Both the position numbers and the translations under genes were made by a program. From Monoplex corrugatus (lineage: Eukaryota; Mollusca; Gastropoda; Littorinimorpha; Ranellidae), in NCBI GenBank assembly GCA_030674185.1, contig JAPXFY010000026.1, forward strand, positions 54,031,712 to 54,095,711: 64,000 bases of DNA, given 5' to 3'. The notes below the pieces were generated by a model. It was not told the origin of the DNA, ran no database searches, and saw only the letters and a list, made by a program, of their open reading frames with translations. Position 1 is the first letter of the stretch; the number at the start of each line of letters is the position of its first letter. Of the stretch, positions 11,105-23,046 are shown piece after piece.

Positions 11105-11475
11105 TGTGGTTTCTGAGAGGAGTGTTAACAGTTCCAGTCGATAACAAAGAAAACAAACGAGACAGTCTCGAACAAAGCAAATATAAAAAAGAACATTAAC
11201 GAAAAGGATTAAGAAAATACAAGCAACATTCATAAAACATTTTATGATGCAAGAGAAATTTGAGCATCTAGTAAAAAAACAACAACAACAGGAAAGCTAG
11301 AGGGGAAAAAGTACCAGGTAGAAACAAGAAGAAAACATTGGACAGATTTTGCGGAATGGATAAGGACAGAAAGGGTAGGAGATATACTTGCAGCGACAAA
11401 AGATAGATTTGTATGGAGGACCATGATCGTTAACGCCATGCCTCATGGCACATGATGATGATGATGGTTTTATAA
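11105..11475 (+). mobile_element. RTE-type LINE 3' end fragment, degenerate
   Basis: Conceptual translation with several stops gives pieces such as DNKENKRDSLEQ, KGLRKYKQHS and RFCGMDKDRKGR that align by eye with the C-terminal region of LINE proteins (fuller in the copy at 29310-29650). It ends in a GATGATGATGATGG tail, typical of RTE-type elements. 5' truncated and long dead. Confidence 0.6.
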
Positions 11476-11534
11476 AATAGTCTGTTTACTAGGAAATGGA
11501 CTTTTCCCTTTCTTGACATTACTCACTATGATAT

Positions 11535-13135
11535 AAACTAGTCACAACAAGTTAAGCACAGTTTACATGTACCCGCATATTTTCAACAAATATCAAAGCC
11601 ATGACTTTCCAATTGGGAACAGATTTATTTCATAATCTTGTTCAAACGTACATTGAATTTCATTGTGATCGCACAAACGGTTTGGGATATACAGACAATT
11701 AAACAGAGGAGGGGTCGAAATCAAAGTTTGCCAAATCTGTCCAGTTCACCAAATCATTTCAATAATGGGTGTGACCACCCCGATTGGCGAGACATTCCAT
11801 GCAGCGTCTCCTCATCGAGTAGACCAGTGTTCTGATGACCCTCTGTGGGATTCCCTGCCATTCCAGTTGCAGCATTCGGAAGAGATCCTGACGGTCCCTG
11901 GGAGGTGGATGGTTCTCCTTTACACGTCTCCCCAACTCATCCCAAAGATGCTCGATGGGATTGAGGTCGGGACTATACGCCTGGAAGATCATCCTGTTGA
12001 TACCGGCCTGCACAAGGAATTCTAAGGCCACCCGGGCTCTATGTGGCCGAGCATTGTCGTCTTGGAAGACTGCCATGGGTCCGATTCGTTGCATGGTCGG
12101 AACAACGAAAGGCGCCAGTATTTCATCCCGATAGCGGAGGCCTGTGAGGTTTCCGTCAATGTGGTAGAGTGGTGTCTTGTGGTGGAGGCTGATGGCACCC
12201 CATACAAAAACAGATCCTCCCCTGAAGGCCCGGGTCTCACGAACAGCTGCATCAATGTAACGTTCACCAACACGCCTCCAAACTCTAGTTCGGCCATCAT
12301 TGTGTTCAAGACAAAACCGCGACTCATCCGAAAAGAGGACCTGAGACCACTGTTGTTGGTTCCATCTCGCATGACGTTGGCAGAAAGCTCGGCGAGCCAG
12401 CTTATGGGCTGCTAGCAGTCGTGGTCGTACAGCTGGACGACGTGATCTGAGGCCAAAGTGGTGAAGACGGTTTCGTATGGCTTGACGGCTGAGGATGGTG
12501 TTAGTTGCCCTACGAAGCTGCCGTTTGATGCTGGTTGAGGTGGCATCCCGCTGCAGTAGGACCTGCCTCTCGATGAACCGATCTTCTCTTGGAGTCGTCT
12601 GCCTAGGCCGACCTGACCGTGGCCTCTCTTCAACGCTGTTGGTCGCCCTAAAACGCTGGTTCAGTCTAACAATAACTGAATGATGCACATCAAGTCGTCG
12701 CGCCACTTCAGCCTTGGCAATGCCATCTTGCATCCACGCAATCGCCCTGGTTTTGTCAAAGGTGCTAAGTTTTCTTCTTGGTGGCATGGTGAGAAACGGG
12801 CTGACAGTAACCAGCATAAGAGAAGGGGCATAAAACTCACTCGAAAGACTGCTCTTGCACGGGTATAACGAATTTTTCATTTTACACATCTTGTGTCGCC
12901 AGCAAGCTCACTGCAAAACAGGCACATTTACCGCAACTTTGCACTTTTTATCCCGCGCGGCAACGAGGTCACCAAGACCCCCATGCGCACTACAAGTTGC
13001 CACAGGCTCGCCCAAACACTGCTGTTTGAGATTCCATCACTGGTTGCCGCATAACAAAAAGAAAATAATGTTTTCTGAAGGAATGGATCAGCCCCCTGTG
13101 TCCAAGGACCTGTGCTTAACTTGTTGTGACTAGTA
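11535..13135 (-). mobile_element. Tc1-like transposon, family B copy 1 (complete)
   Basis: Terminal inverted repeats ACTAGTCACAACAAGTTAAG (from about 11537) and its complement ending at about 13135, flanked by TA. Length about 1.6 kb. It carries one uninterrupted transposase gene on the minus strand. Family B also occurs at 43588, 48947, 54326 and 58874. This copy is the most divergent of the five and stands alone. Confidence 0.95.
11759..12787 (-). CDS. Tc1-like DD34E transposase (family B copy 1), uninterrupted
   Basis: 342 residues, the normal Tc1 transposase length. ATG at 12787 (MPPRRKLSTFDKTRAIAW) is chosen over an upstream in-frame ATG at 12889 because all families here start at the same MPPRRK-type position. 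Residues about 10-110 form the paired-like bipartite helix-turn-helix, with a basic SGRPRQ linker near residue 67. The catalytic residues are D in LFSDESRF, the second D of QDDNARPH, and E in SPDLNPIEHLWDEL. Thirty-four residues separate the second D and E (DD34E). The protein would cut and paste the element at TA sites in the nucleus. It differs from the 44-60 kb copies at a few residues (QRHARW for KRHARW, SVFVWG for SVIVWG). Confidence 0.93.
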   Translation of the reverse strand: MPPRRKLSTFDKTRAIAWMQDGIAKAEVARRLDVHHSVIVRLNQRFRATNSVEERPRSGRPRQTTPREDRFIERQVLLQRDATSTSIKRQLRRATNTILSRQAIRNRLHHFGLRSRRPAVRPRLLAAHKLARRAFCQRHARWNQQQWSQVLFSDESRFCLEHNDGRTRVWRRVGERYIDAAVRETRAFRGGSVFVWGAISLHHKTPLYHIDGNLTGLRYRDEILAPFVVPTMQRIGPMAVFQDDNARPHRARVALEFLVQAGINRMIFQAYSPDLNPIEHLWDELGRRVKENHPPPRDRQDLFRMLQLEWQGIPQRVIRTLVYSMRRRCMECLANRGGHTHY

Positions 13136-13498
13136 TATTTACAAAACAGCGTTGTCTTATTTCTTTTCTGAGGTAATATCTATACATATGCAGAATATTT
13201 GATCCATTCAAGTATTTGATTTTTGAATATTCCTGTATGCACGTATGATCACTAATCAATGATACCATATAATTCTGCTGCAATAATCTATAACAACTTT
13301 CATAGATATGAGCGGACCATTTACGTATTAACTTCTATAATGAAAACCAGTTTTTGTGTCTGTGAATAACATCTATTGAACAAACTACACACTTTCTTAA
13401 GTTGTAGATGTCAAACACAACAACTTACGAACCGTGAATCAATGTTTTACATTAAAAGGGAGGGGAAAAGATTCAGATCGAATCCTGCCCCTTGTACT

Positions 13499-14440
13499 TC
13501 TGTGACACTATGTGCCTTCAAACGTTCTGTTGATTTGTACTATTTGCTGTGCTGTCTGCCTTCAGGAGTTCTTGTGAATTGTTCTATTTCCTGTGCTGTC
13601 TGCCTTCAGGAGTTCTTGTGAATTGTTCTATTTCCTGTGCTGTCTGCCTTCAGGAGTTCTTGTGAATTGTTCTATTTCCTGTGCTGTGTGCCTTCAGGAG
13701 TTCTTGTGAATTGTTCTATTTCCTGTGCTGTCTGCCTTCAGGAGTTCTTGTGAATTGTTCTATTTCCTGTGCTGTGTGCCTTCAGGAGTTCTTGTGAATT
13801 GTACTATTTCCTGTGCTGTGTGCCTTCAGGATACTTGTGAATTGCGCAATTTCCTGTGCTGTGTGCCTTCAGGATACTTGTGAATTGTGCTATTTCCTGT
13901 GTTGTGTGCTTTCAGGAGTTTTTGTGAATTGTTCGATTTCCTGTATTCGTGCTTTCAGGAGCTGTAGTGAATTGTGCTATTTACTGTAGTTTTGTACTTT
14001 CATGAGTTGTACTGAATTGTACTATTTCCTGTGTTTTGTGCTTTCGTGAGATGTAGTGAAATGTACTATTTCTGTGTTGTCTGCCTTCGGATGCTTGTGA
14101 ATTGTACTATTTCTTGTGCTGTCTGCCTTCAGGATACTTGTGAATTGTACTATTTCTTGTGCTGTCTGCCTTCAGGATACTTGTGAATTGTACTATTTCT
14201 TGTGCTGTCTGCCTTCAGGAGTTCTTGTGAATTGTTCTATTTCCTGTGGTTTGTGCTTTCAGGAGTTGCAGTGAACTGTATTATTTCCTGTGCTGTGTCC
14301 TTTCAGAAGTTCTTGTGAATTGTGTAATTTCCTGTGTTTTGTGCTTTCAGAAGTTTTTGTGAGTTGCACTGCTTCCTCTACATTGAGAACCTCCCTTGAA
14401 CTGCATGATTTCCACTGGTGTATGCCTTCAAAACTTTTGA
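13499..14440. repeat. 44-bp minisatellite, about 21 copies
   Basis: Unit built around GCCTTCAGGAGTTCTTGTGA, ATTGTTCTATTTCC and TGTGCTGTCT. Central copies are nearly perfect, while the right part (13900-14440) is more degenerate, with units of 38-46 bases and a variant GGATACTTGTG. No coding signal. Confidence 0.93.
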
Positions 14441-14918
14441 AATTGTCATATTTTTATGAACAAATATTTACAGAAGAAAATTAACATATTACAAAACAGT
14501 ACATCCATTTGGGAAACTGAAACGTACGTCCACATGGCTCACGCCAACCACGCCTCATTTCTCCAGTTATTAAACCAAAGCATCTTTTGGCATCCACAAG
14601 ACCTCCTTTAGACAAATATACAAGTGATGTCTTGCTCAGTGTGGTCACTTTAACCACCCAGACACACAAACCAGGACCATCCATCAGGATATACAACCAA
14701 CATTAGTTGTGATAAAGGCCTCACATATAGGTTGATATCAAGATACACAACAAACAGAGCCAAATACACGGCCAACTCAAGTCTTGAGGGAAGTCTCATG
14801 TAATGGTTGACATTTTACACATGGCTTTGTGAGCTCTACGAAAAATTAACTCTGCTAATGATCAAGTCCTTTTACAGTTTTATTTCTTTAATGTCAAATG
14901 TCGTGATTTTAACACCTT
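14441..14918. other. Stretch without recognisable gene
   Basis: A 72-codon open frame on the minus strand (14696-14481, containing DGPGLCVWVV and GGLVDAKRCF) has no homologue I recognise and no clear start context. Otherwise AT-rich intergenic or intronic sequence just downstream of receptor pseudogene 2. Confidence 0.4.
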
Positions 14919-15844
14919 TTACAGTCTCTCTTCCTGTTCTTGTTGCCGTCGCTGTGTTACAACAACCCATATGTACAGCAGTGGATTGAGTGCACAGTTG
15001 AGTGGTAGCAGGAACACAACCATGATCACATGAACCTTGTCTGAGGCACCACCGTCATCTAAGGTCATCATACTGGTCAGACCGAGGGAGAACCAGCACA
15101 CAACATCTGTTACAGCCACTTTTATCAACAGGTGGACAGAAAAATAAATAATTTTCTTCGTGGGATCCATTAGGATGGGATGGATAGGCTTTCGTCTATA
15201 AGTGATCAGTTGACCAACAACCACCATGGAACACAAAATACAGTTCAACACGACAGTGACTGTGAACCACCTCAACTCGTTTTTGGAGTTACTATCAGAC
15301 AGAGCCAAAATGACATAGACCAGACTGGCCGTCAAGGCCCCAGTGTGACAGTCCAGGAAGAAAAGGCATCACAGACAACAAAAGTCGAACACACCACGAA
15401 ACTGCACAAGCTGCAGCAATCAGACGTCTATTGGTTAAGGGGAGACACAGGACAATGATGTGATCCAGTGTCATTAACCACAGGATCAGAACTGACACCT
15501 CACTGGACAAAAGGGAAAGAAAACCATCAACTTTGCAAGTCACATGTCCATGTCTTTTCAAAATATACGTATTTTCCATAGAATATTTCGTTCGCTACTG
15601 TAACCATGCTGACGTGGATTCCCATGCTGATGTTAGCAATCTGTAAATGGACAATGAACGTGATGAAAGTACTTCCAAATATGCTCTTTTCCACGAATGC
15701 TGCTGTGAAACAAACCAAATTCCCTACAAAGAGAACACATTAAGTAACCAAAAGATGAACCTGTACAGTTCAGTTGGTAGCAAATATTCACAAGAAGAAA
15801 ACATGGGTTGGGGAGATACACAATGCATTGTGTGTGACTGTTTT

Positions 15845-16092
15845 GAAACCAAATTCCTGCAACAAAGCCTATAATTTGACGAGAAGATGCTTTTCAAATG
15901 ATTCCACATCGACAATGCGTCCAAAGGAAAGTTGGTCACAGTATTTCCCCTCACGTCCAGTTTAGTCAGTTGTGGCAGACATTGGACTGCACTGGGACTA
16001 ATTGTTTGAACGCCAGTGTGTGACTTGGGGAAAGTACATAGGCAGTTTACTGTTAAGAATCTGGACATTTTGTTTTTGAAGCACGTATTTGT
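15845..16092 (-). repeat. Duplicated LRR-exon segment, copy 1
   Basis: From GAAACCAAATTCCTGC to GCACGTATTTGT this sequence recurs at 19471-19730 with small indels: a TTAG insertion here, and TAAATGATAAATCCAAA missing here. It encodes the last LRR, the C-cap and nearby residues of receptor pseudogene 2. Together with its partner it is a tandem duplication of about 270 bp whose junction uses the shared bases GAAAC. Confidence 0.88.
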
Positions 16093-19000
16093 ATGGGGTG
16101 TAGGGGGCTCTGATAGAGGTAGTACCTTTGATGTCTGGCTGCTGCACTCTACCTGGTAGGGTGGACGGGCATCACTGGCCCTCGTCCATCCTCTAAATCT
16201 CTCACGTGCTGGCTCCAAGCGCCACACCCCGGGACCTCGCCTCAGCAGGCGTGCCAAACCATGTGAGGGGGTGATGTTAATACTGCATCACTGGGCGAAT
16301 AACCTCCACGATGCAGGTTACCGGCCAAGGCGGACGAAGTTCCGCAAGGAACTCAACGACTATGTGTTCAAGACCAAGGCGAACCACCTAGATGGAGGAC
16401 GTCGGCTGTGGTCTGGCATGGAGAGGGATGGGCTCCGCCATGCGACATTGCCCAAGACACACTAAATGAAGATTACAACCGCAACTCAATCCATACCGGC
16501 CCGGTCGTCGCCCGGAACAAGGACCGCGCCTTCCGTCGCTGGCCATCAGGGCGGAGGTGAAAAGTATGTAACTGGTGGACCAAAATCCCTACGTACAAGA
16601 AAAAATGTTACTATTGGCACCTGGAATGTGAGATCGCTGAGAGCAGCAGGAAAAGTTGCAGAACTAACGCATGAAATGAAGAGATACCGATGGAACTGTG
16701 AGGTACGATGGAAAAACCTCGGAGAAACGTCTACCCCAGAAGGCCACAAACTCTACTTCAGTGGCAGTGAAGACAAACATGAACATGTAGTTGGATTCCT
16801 CATTCACAAAGACACTGTGAATGCCATCATGGGATGCCGACCAGTCTCTAGCAGACTCATTACTATTCGGCTTAAGGCTTCACCTTTTAACATCACCGTC
16901 ATCCAAGCTTATGCCCCAACAACTGACTATGATGACGAGGCTGTCGAAGATTTCTATGATCAACTGCAGGAAATCGTAGATCAGACGCCAAAGAAAGACA
17001 TCATTATAGTGCAGGGCGACTGGAATGCGAAGATTGGAGAGGATGAACACAATAACTGGAAAGGGATATGTGGCCAATACTGCAACCCTGAGACCAACGA
17101 AAGAGGTTTGAGGCTCCTAGAATTCGCCAGTTACAACGACCTGAAGGTGGTGAACACGTTCGGTCCATACAAACCATCTAGACGCTGGACATGGCACAGC
17201 CCAGGAGAAAAATACCACAGTCAGATCGACTACATCATGGTTAAAAGACGCTTCCAGTCAAGTGTTAACATCGCAAAGACCAGGAGCTTTCCAGGAGCCG
17301 ACATTGGAAGCGATCATGAGCTTGTAATGATGACCTTCAAACTCCGCCTCCAGAAGATGAATAAACAGGGCAACATAAGAATTAAGTTCAATCTTGAGAA
17401 GTTCAAAGATCCCAACATAGTTGAAAACTTCCAAGCTACGATAGGAGGGAAGTTTGCTCCTCCTTGACAATGTGGACACCGAAGTAGACACTCTGATCAA
17501 CAACTTCAACACTGCCGTGACCGAAGCAGCCAACGACATCCTTGGAAAACACCGACCAACAAAGATGCCCTGGGTCACGGAAGAAGTACTAAAGCTGAGC
17601 GACAAACGCAGAGAACTAAAGCAAAGCAAGAGTTCGGATGAAGGTGCTAAACTATACAGAAAAGCCAACCAACAAGTTAAAGAAGGCATGAGGAAAGCAA
17701 AGGAAACATGGATTGAAGAACTATACCAAGATATCGAAGCAAACCTGCAGAAAAATAACAGCAAAAAAGCCTACCAGCTTGTGAAAGGACTAGCAAGCTC
17801 AAAACAGAACAAAGCACAGAACATCAAGAGATTCTGCAGAGGTGGACAGAGTACTGCTCCGAATTATACACACACACAACAACAGGAGATCCCAAGGTGC
17901 TAGACGTTCCTCCACCAACCAACAACGACAGCTACCCCATCGTGCGAGAAGAAGTTGAAGCTGCAGTAAAATCATTGAAGAAAGGCAAGTCGGCAGGAAT
18001 GGACAACATTCCCTCAGAACTGGTCCAGGCAGGAGGAGAGGCCATGATAGATATGCTACTCATCATCTGCAATAAGATCTGGCGGACAGGTGAGTGGCCA
18101 ACACCTTGGACCCAGTCCCTGATCATCACTCTCCCGAAGAAAGGCAACCTACAACTATGCCAAAACTACCGTACCATCAGCCTGATCAGCCATCCAAGTA
18201 AGGTCATGCTAAAAATCCTTCTGAGTAGACTGAAGCCACAAGCTGAGGAGATAATAAAAGAAGAGCAGGCAGGTTTCAGACCACAGAGCAAATTTTCAAC
18301 CTCAGATTGCTCTGTGAGAAATACCTGCAACACCAGCAAGGCCTCTACCACGTCTTCGTGGACTTCAAGAAGGCATTCGACAGAGTTTGGCACGAAGCCT
18401 TGTGGGCAACCATGAGGCTGTACAACATCAATGCCAATCTGATCAGAACCATAGAATGCCTCTACGAAAAGGCGACCAGTGCAGTCTACCATGACAACAA
18501 CATAGGCGAATGGTTCCGAACCACAGTTGGAGTACGTCAAGGATGCCTGCTCTCCCCCACTCTCTTCAACATCTTCTTAGAGAGAATAATGGCTGACGCA
18601 CTTGAAGACCACGAGGGAACAGTCAGCATCGGAGGTAGAACAACCACAAACTTGCGTTTTGCCGACGACATTGACGGACTAGCTGGGCAAGAAAGAGCAA
18701 GAGCTAGTCAGCTTGATAAAACATCTTGATGAGGCCTCCACAGCACATGGCATGCAGATCAGTGCAGAGAAAACCCAGTTGATGACAAATAATACCAATG
18801 GCATCAGCACTGACATTACCATAGACAACAAGAAACTTGAGACCGTCCAAATATCTGGGAGCTATAGTATTAGATGAAGGATCAAAGCCCGAGGTACTTT
18901 CCAGGATTGCCCAGACCACAGCTGCAATGACCAAGCTAAAAGTCTGGAACGACAAGAATATCGCAATCGGCTCCAAGATCAGACTGATGCGTTCCCTGGT

Positions 19001-19457
19001 CATGTCAATATTTTTGTATGCATGCGAAACATGGACCATAACAGCAGACATCGAAAGAAGGATACAGGCAATGGAGATGAGATGCTTCCGCAAACTCCTT
19101 GGTATCTCGTACAAAGATCATATAATCAATAAGGAAGTGAAAAGCCGAATCGAAAACGCCATCGGGCCGTATGACCTCCTGACCTCAGTGAAAAGACGCA
19201 AACTGAGGTGGTACGGGCACGTCACACGATCATCTGGACTGGCCAAGACCGTCTTGCGGGGAACAGTTCAGGGAGGGAGACGAAGAGGCAGACAGAGAAA
19301 AAGATGGGAAGACAATATCAGAGAGTGGACTGGCCTTGAATGGAATATCATTCTGCGGAAAGCTGAGGACCGTGAGGAATGGAGGAAGTTGGTTGCAAAA
19401 TCTTCAGTGGTGCCCCAACGGTCAACCAGTCTACGGGACTGATGATGATTATGATGA
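16093..19457 (+). mobile_element. RTE-type LINE (endonuclease + RT), frameshifted
   Basis: About 3.4 kb, probably near full length, inserted opposite to the receptor gene. It ends in a GATGATGATTATGATGAT tail and is bounded by a short apparent target duplication, ATTTGT, at 16087-16092 and 19456-19461. A GC-rich 5' leader (16093-16465) precedes the coding part. The APE-type endonuclease and FADDI-type RT with this GAT-rich tail point to the RTE clade (clade inferred, not computed). Confidence 0.85.
16466..19442 (+). pseudogene. LINE ORF: AP endonuclease-like + reverse transcriptase, 4 or more frameshifts
   Basis: Open pieces 16466-17467, 17454-17903, 17897-18415, 18307-18729 and 18837-19442 read as one protein. 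The N-terminal endonuclease shows IGTWNVRSLRAAGK, VQGDWNAKIG, SQIDYIMVKR and SDHELVMMTF, the catalytic Asn/Asp/His landmarks of LINE endonucleases that nick target DNA. The RT shows GKSAGMDNIPSELVQ, YRTISLISHPSK, VFVDFKKAFDRV, GVRQGCLLSPTLFN and the active site LRFADDID. The C-terminus has RRKLRWYGHVTRSSGL and GRRRGRQRKRWEDNI. Frames break near 17455, 17900, 18300 and 18720-18830. The domain best matches proteins often mislabelled craniofacial development protein 2-like. Confidence 0.88.
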
Positions 19458-19745
19458 TTTGTTCTAGAGCATAATGAAACCAAATTCCTGCAACAAAGCC
19501 TATAATTTGACGAGAAGATGCTTTTCAAATGATTCCACATCGACAATGCGTCCAAAGGAAAGTTGGTCACAGTATTTCCCCTCACGTCCAGTTGTGGCAG
19601 ACATTTGGACTGCACTGGGACTAATTGTTTGAACGCCAGTAAATGATAAATCCAAATGTGTGACTTGGGGAAAGTACAGAGGCAGTTTACTGTTAAGAAT
19701 CTGGTCATGTGTTTTTGAAGCACGTATTTGTTCTAGAGCATAATG
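19458..19745 (-). repeat. Duplicated LRR-exon segment, copy 2
   Basis: Starts with TTTGTTCTAGAGCATAATGA, which recurs immediately after the unit at 19727-19746. That proves the original arrangement was a head-to-tail tandem duplication before the LINE landed in the first unit. This copy retains the sequence deleted from copy 1, so it probably continues the true exon. Confidence 0.85.
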
Positions 19746-21789
19746 AAACAGAAAATATGGTTCACCTGTCAGTAACATCAAAGGATTGTTTTCTAAAAAT
19801 ATAGTTCTTAAATTCCACAGATTGAGAAAAAACATTCCTATCCAAAATTCTCAGGTGGTTGTAAGTCAGATCGAGGGACTGTAGGTTGATATATTCACAC
19901 TTGATATATTGACCAGAGAACAGTAAGACAGATTGAGATGAATTAGATATGCATTGTTTCTGAAGTCAGTCAGCGTCATTCCTGATCCTGTGGCGTCCAA
20001 GTAGCGAAGCTGGGGAAAGAGGTGAGCACAGAAAGCCTGGGGACATAAAAAAGAATGACCTTGACATTGACAGCCACCAGGACAAGTCATGTCACACAGC
20101 CATTCATCATCATGCTGTGGACACTGACCCCAGCCATCACACAGATGATCTCCATGAACACAAACTTTGGAATCACGACATCGGTAGAAACCAGTACAGG
20201 TGAATGTCTCACAGTCTTGTTCATCTTCACCATATGTACAGTCAGAAAATTCGTTACATCGGGTGTAGACAGGGAGACAGTACAACCAGTCTTCTGTACA
20301 CCAGTAATGAGTGCCAGGACAAGATTGATGAGATGTCATAAACTGCTTAGTAAAGTAACCGGTACCATCCAGGTTGATGAAAAGTCGATGATTTTTGTTG
20401 GCCTCTTTTGGCGATCTTGTATTTGGGGCAGCTGACCTCATCAGAATCATCTAGACAATCTGCGTGGTCATTACAACGTTGGTTATCCAATACACACTGA
20501 CCATTGGTGCACAGAAAACCACTGCATGAAGGATGTTGACAGAATGACTCATCACTGTGATCTGGACAGTCGTGTCTGAAGTCACACAACAAGGTGTAAG
20601 GCAGTGTTGTCATGTCATCATCACAGACAAACATGACAATGGTGTAGGCAGTGTGCTTTCCATGTGTCTGTGTTCTTAGTGCTCATGTTCCAGAACACGC
20701 ATAATCGTGTATACATCATTTGTTCATGGTGAACTTGAAGATCACAGGACAAAAATGTGTGTCTCGTGCCATTTTGACTGTCTGATAACGTCTGCTGTGT
20801 CTGTATCAAAAGGGCCAGAGTCAGGTTCAAACCAGGGAATTCAATGACCATTTTTGAACAGTATACAGGTATTCAATGACCATGTTTGAACAGTATACAG
20901 GTTTTGTGAATGTGATTCCACTTCACAAAGTATGTGATTTAAACACATAGAACGAATACCAACTAAAAGCACCATCTGTGCAATCGGACTACCGTATACA
21001 ATGATCCTTTGGGAACAAAATGGATGTCTATTACGGAGATGAACAAGGTTATAGATTATGGTGTTGTCAGACCAATGACGGAACATGCTGTACATAAAAG
21101 TCACAGACTTCCAGCCTGATGTGTAGCCTGCTATAACTTCAAAGTCATCATGGTGATTAAAGATGTTTATGAAATCTTTTTGTTCCTGTCTGGTTTTGAC
21201 TGAAGCCAGCTGTCCACCCATCTTCTGACACTGATGTGTTGCCACTGAAAAAGGCAAACAAACATCTGTTTTAAAGTAGGCAAAACATTTGTTACGTGAA
21301 GCCACCAAACCCTGGCAACCAGGACTGCTGAAGGGACAGCGTTCTGTTTCATCCTGTCCGTCTTCACATTCTGACTTCAGGTTACAGTCCAAGTGGTGCT
21401 GAAAGCTGATATAGTGATAACAGAACAATTGAACAGTCCATTGGGTAACTGATGGAGTTTAGCTGTCTCTGGGTGAAAATAAAACGACATTTGAAGACTG
21501 ATACTTTCATTTAATCGTGTGGGCCTCAGAGTGCTAACATGAATTTGAATATGTGTCGTAGAGAAAATGTGAGCTGATGAATTACCGTCACCACACACAC
21601 GCAGGACTTTTTTACGTGAATCTGGTTGTGTGTAAATCAACTCCGCGTACGTTTGGGGTTTGAAATATTTAGATCTTGTTCCCTGAAAACTGAGCATGAT
21701 GACTCAGCCGGGGGGCGCTGTCACTTCATCCCAGATGTGAATAGAAGGAAACCAAAAATAAGTTTGACGTGGTAATATCATATACCCAC

Positions 21790-23046
21790 AATAGGGTGAC
21801 AAAGTTAATGATCACTATGAGAAAACAGGTGCGTAATAAACTCAGTTCGCTACTGTTATTTATTTCTCAGTCCAGCCAAATTGTTATGAATTCTTGTTCA
21901 GCTGTAAGTGGGCGATGTTGTATTAGTGCGAAAATTGCACGGGATTCTCTACTACTGAGCTTGGCCGCAAACGGAAAGCGGAAACTTGCGAAAAAGGACC
22001 TTGTTTTGGACCGTTCTGCCTGAACACATTGCACAAGCCAGATGGAAAAACCATTATGCACGTGCAAGCACTGCTGTTTATGTGTGAGATGCTGTCTGTT
22101 GCTTGGCTTTATAAGAAGACATTCCACCAGTAGTAGGCCTGATCTGACAATGCCTCCACGACGAAAATTGAGCGAGTTTGAGAGGGGACGAGCTGTTGCA
22201 TGGTTCCAAGATGGTGTTCCCAAGCGAGAAGTGGCCAGGCGACTTCAGGTGTCCATCTCGGTCATTGTCAGACTGATTCAACGCTTCACAGCCACTGGGA
22301 GGGTCCATGAAAGACGCAGATCTGGTCGACCGAAGAAGACAAACCCACGTGAAGATCGTCTCACTGAACGACAAGCCCTGCAGACAGAACACCCTTGTAT
22401 CATGTACAGGGTAACCTGACTGGCCTCCGATACCGGGATGAGATCCTTCGACCGCTGGCTGTGCCTACACAGCAGCAGATGGGACCGACGGCTGTCTACC
22501 AGGATGACAACGCTCGCCCACACAGGGCAAGGGTGGTCAACGACTTCCTGCAGCAGTCTGGAGTCAACAGAATGGAGTGGCCAGCATGCAGTCCCGATCT
22601 CAACCAGATTGAGAACCTCTGGGATGAGCTGTATCGCAAATTGAGGAGCAACCACCCCCCTCCCAGGGATGCCCAACACCTCTACCAGATGCTGCAGGCT
22701 GAGTGGCAGGCGCTTCCACAGAGGATCTTCACCAACCTGGTCAACTCGATGAGGACTCGCTGCGTCGAGTGCCAGAACAGCCATGGCGGTTACACGCATT
22801 ACTGAACTTTTGGGAGCATCAGAATGCCCTGTCTTGTGATTTCAATGACTTTGGGAAATCAAATTTAGATACGTACCCACTTTGATCAAATGTACACACC
22901 AAACGATTGCTGGAAATTGAAGGCAATTGTGTATCGTTATCACTAAAGCATGGAATTAAAGGTTTGCCAAAATTCAACGCATTGGCTTTCTTATTTTGAA
23001 AGTTATGAATTTTTGTGCAATTGATCCTTAACTTTTGTGCGTAGTG
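21790..23046 (+). mobile_element. Tc1-like transposon, family A copy 3 (internally deleted)
   Basis: The right terminal repeat (TTAACTTTTGTGCGTAGTG) ends at about 23046 before TA. The left end is degenerate (GTGACAAAGTTAATGATCAC near 21796). About 340-400 bases are missing inside, between GCAGACA (22385) and GAACACCCTTG. Its right boundary is also the end of homology between the 23-25 kb block and its inverted partner at 40-45 kb. Confidence 0.9.
22150..22805 (+). pseudogene. Tc1-like transposase remnant (family A copy 3)
   Basis: ATG 22150 opens MPPRRKLSEFERGRAVAWFQ and runs through the helix-turn-helix and GRPKKT linker to about 22388. An internal deletion then joins to the middle of the DDE domain (NLTGLRYRDEILRPL) in another frame. 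The second catalytic D (YQDDNARPHRA) and the E remain, but the first catalytic D block (LFSDESRF) is lost. Confidence 0.88.

Larger units (their letters stand above)
14919..21697 (-). pseudogene. GRL101-like receptor pseudogene 2 (lectin-LDLa-LRR-7TM), split by a LINE
   Basis: Minus-strand order: N-terminal CUB-like part (21697-21440), LDLa half-repeat (CNLKSECEDGQDETERC), C-type lectin-like domain (CFAYFKTDVC ... MCLNHILCEV, about 21310-20900), four LDLa repeats (20640-20075, e.g. CTNGQCVLDNQRC, CDGWGQCPQHDDEWLC), LRRs beginning LRYLDATGSG (about 19995), an LRR C-cap (RLCCRNLV), TM1 (about 15760), then TM2-TM7 (15720-14919) with SLLSSEVSVLILWLMTLDH as TM3 and LLPLNCALNPLLYIW as TM7. Lesions: frameshifts near 21405, 20400, 15740 (TM1) and 15300 (second extracellular loop), a tandem duplication of an LRR exon, and a 3.4-kb LINE inserted at 16093. 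The 15740 shift could instead be a splice acceptor (TGTTCTCTTTGTAG). Confidence 0.82.

Noticed and set aside
14481..14696. Small minus-strand frame (72 codons) as an exon
   Set aside because: No recognisable homology, splice sites or start; left as unassigned.
15845..19745. A target-site duplication of about 250 bases made by the LINE
   Set aside because: The right copy is preceded by sequence that also follows it, which shows an earlier tandem duplication; the LINE's own duplication is about six bases.
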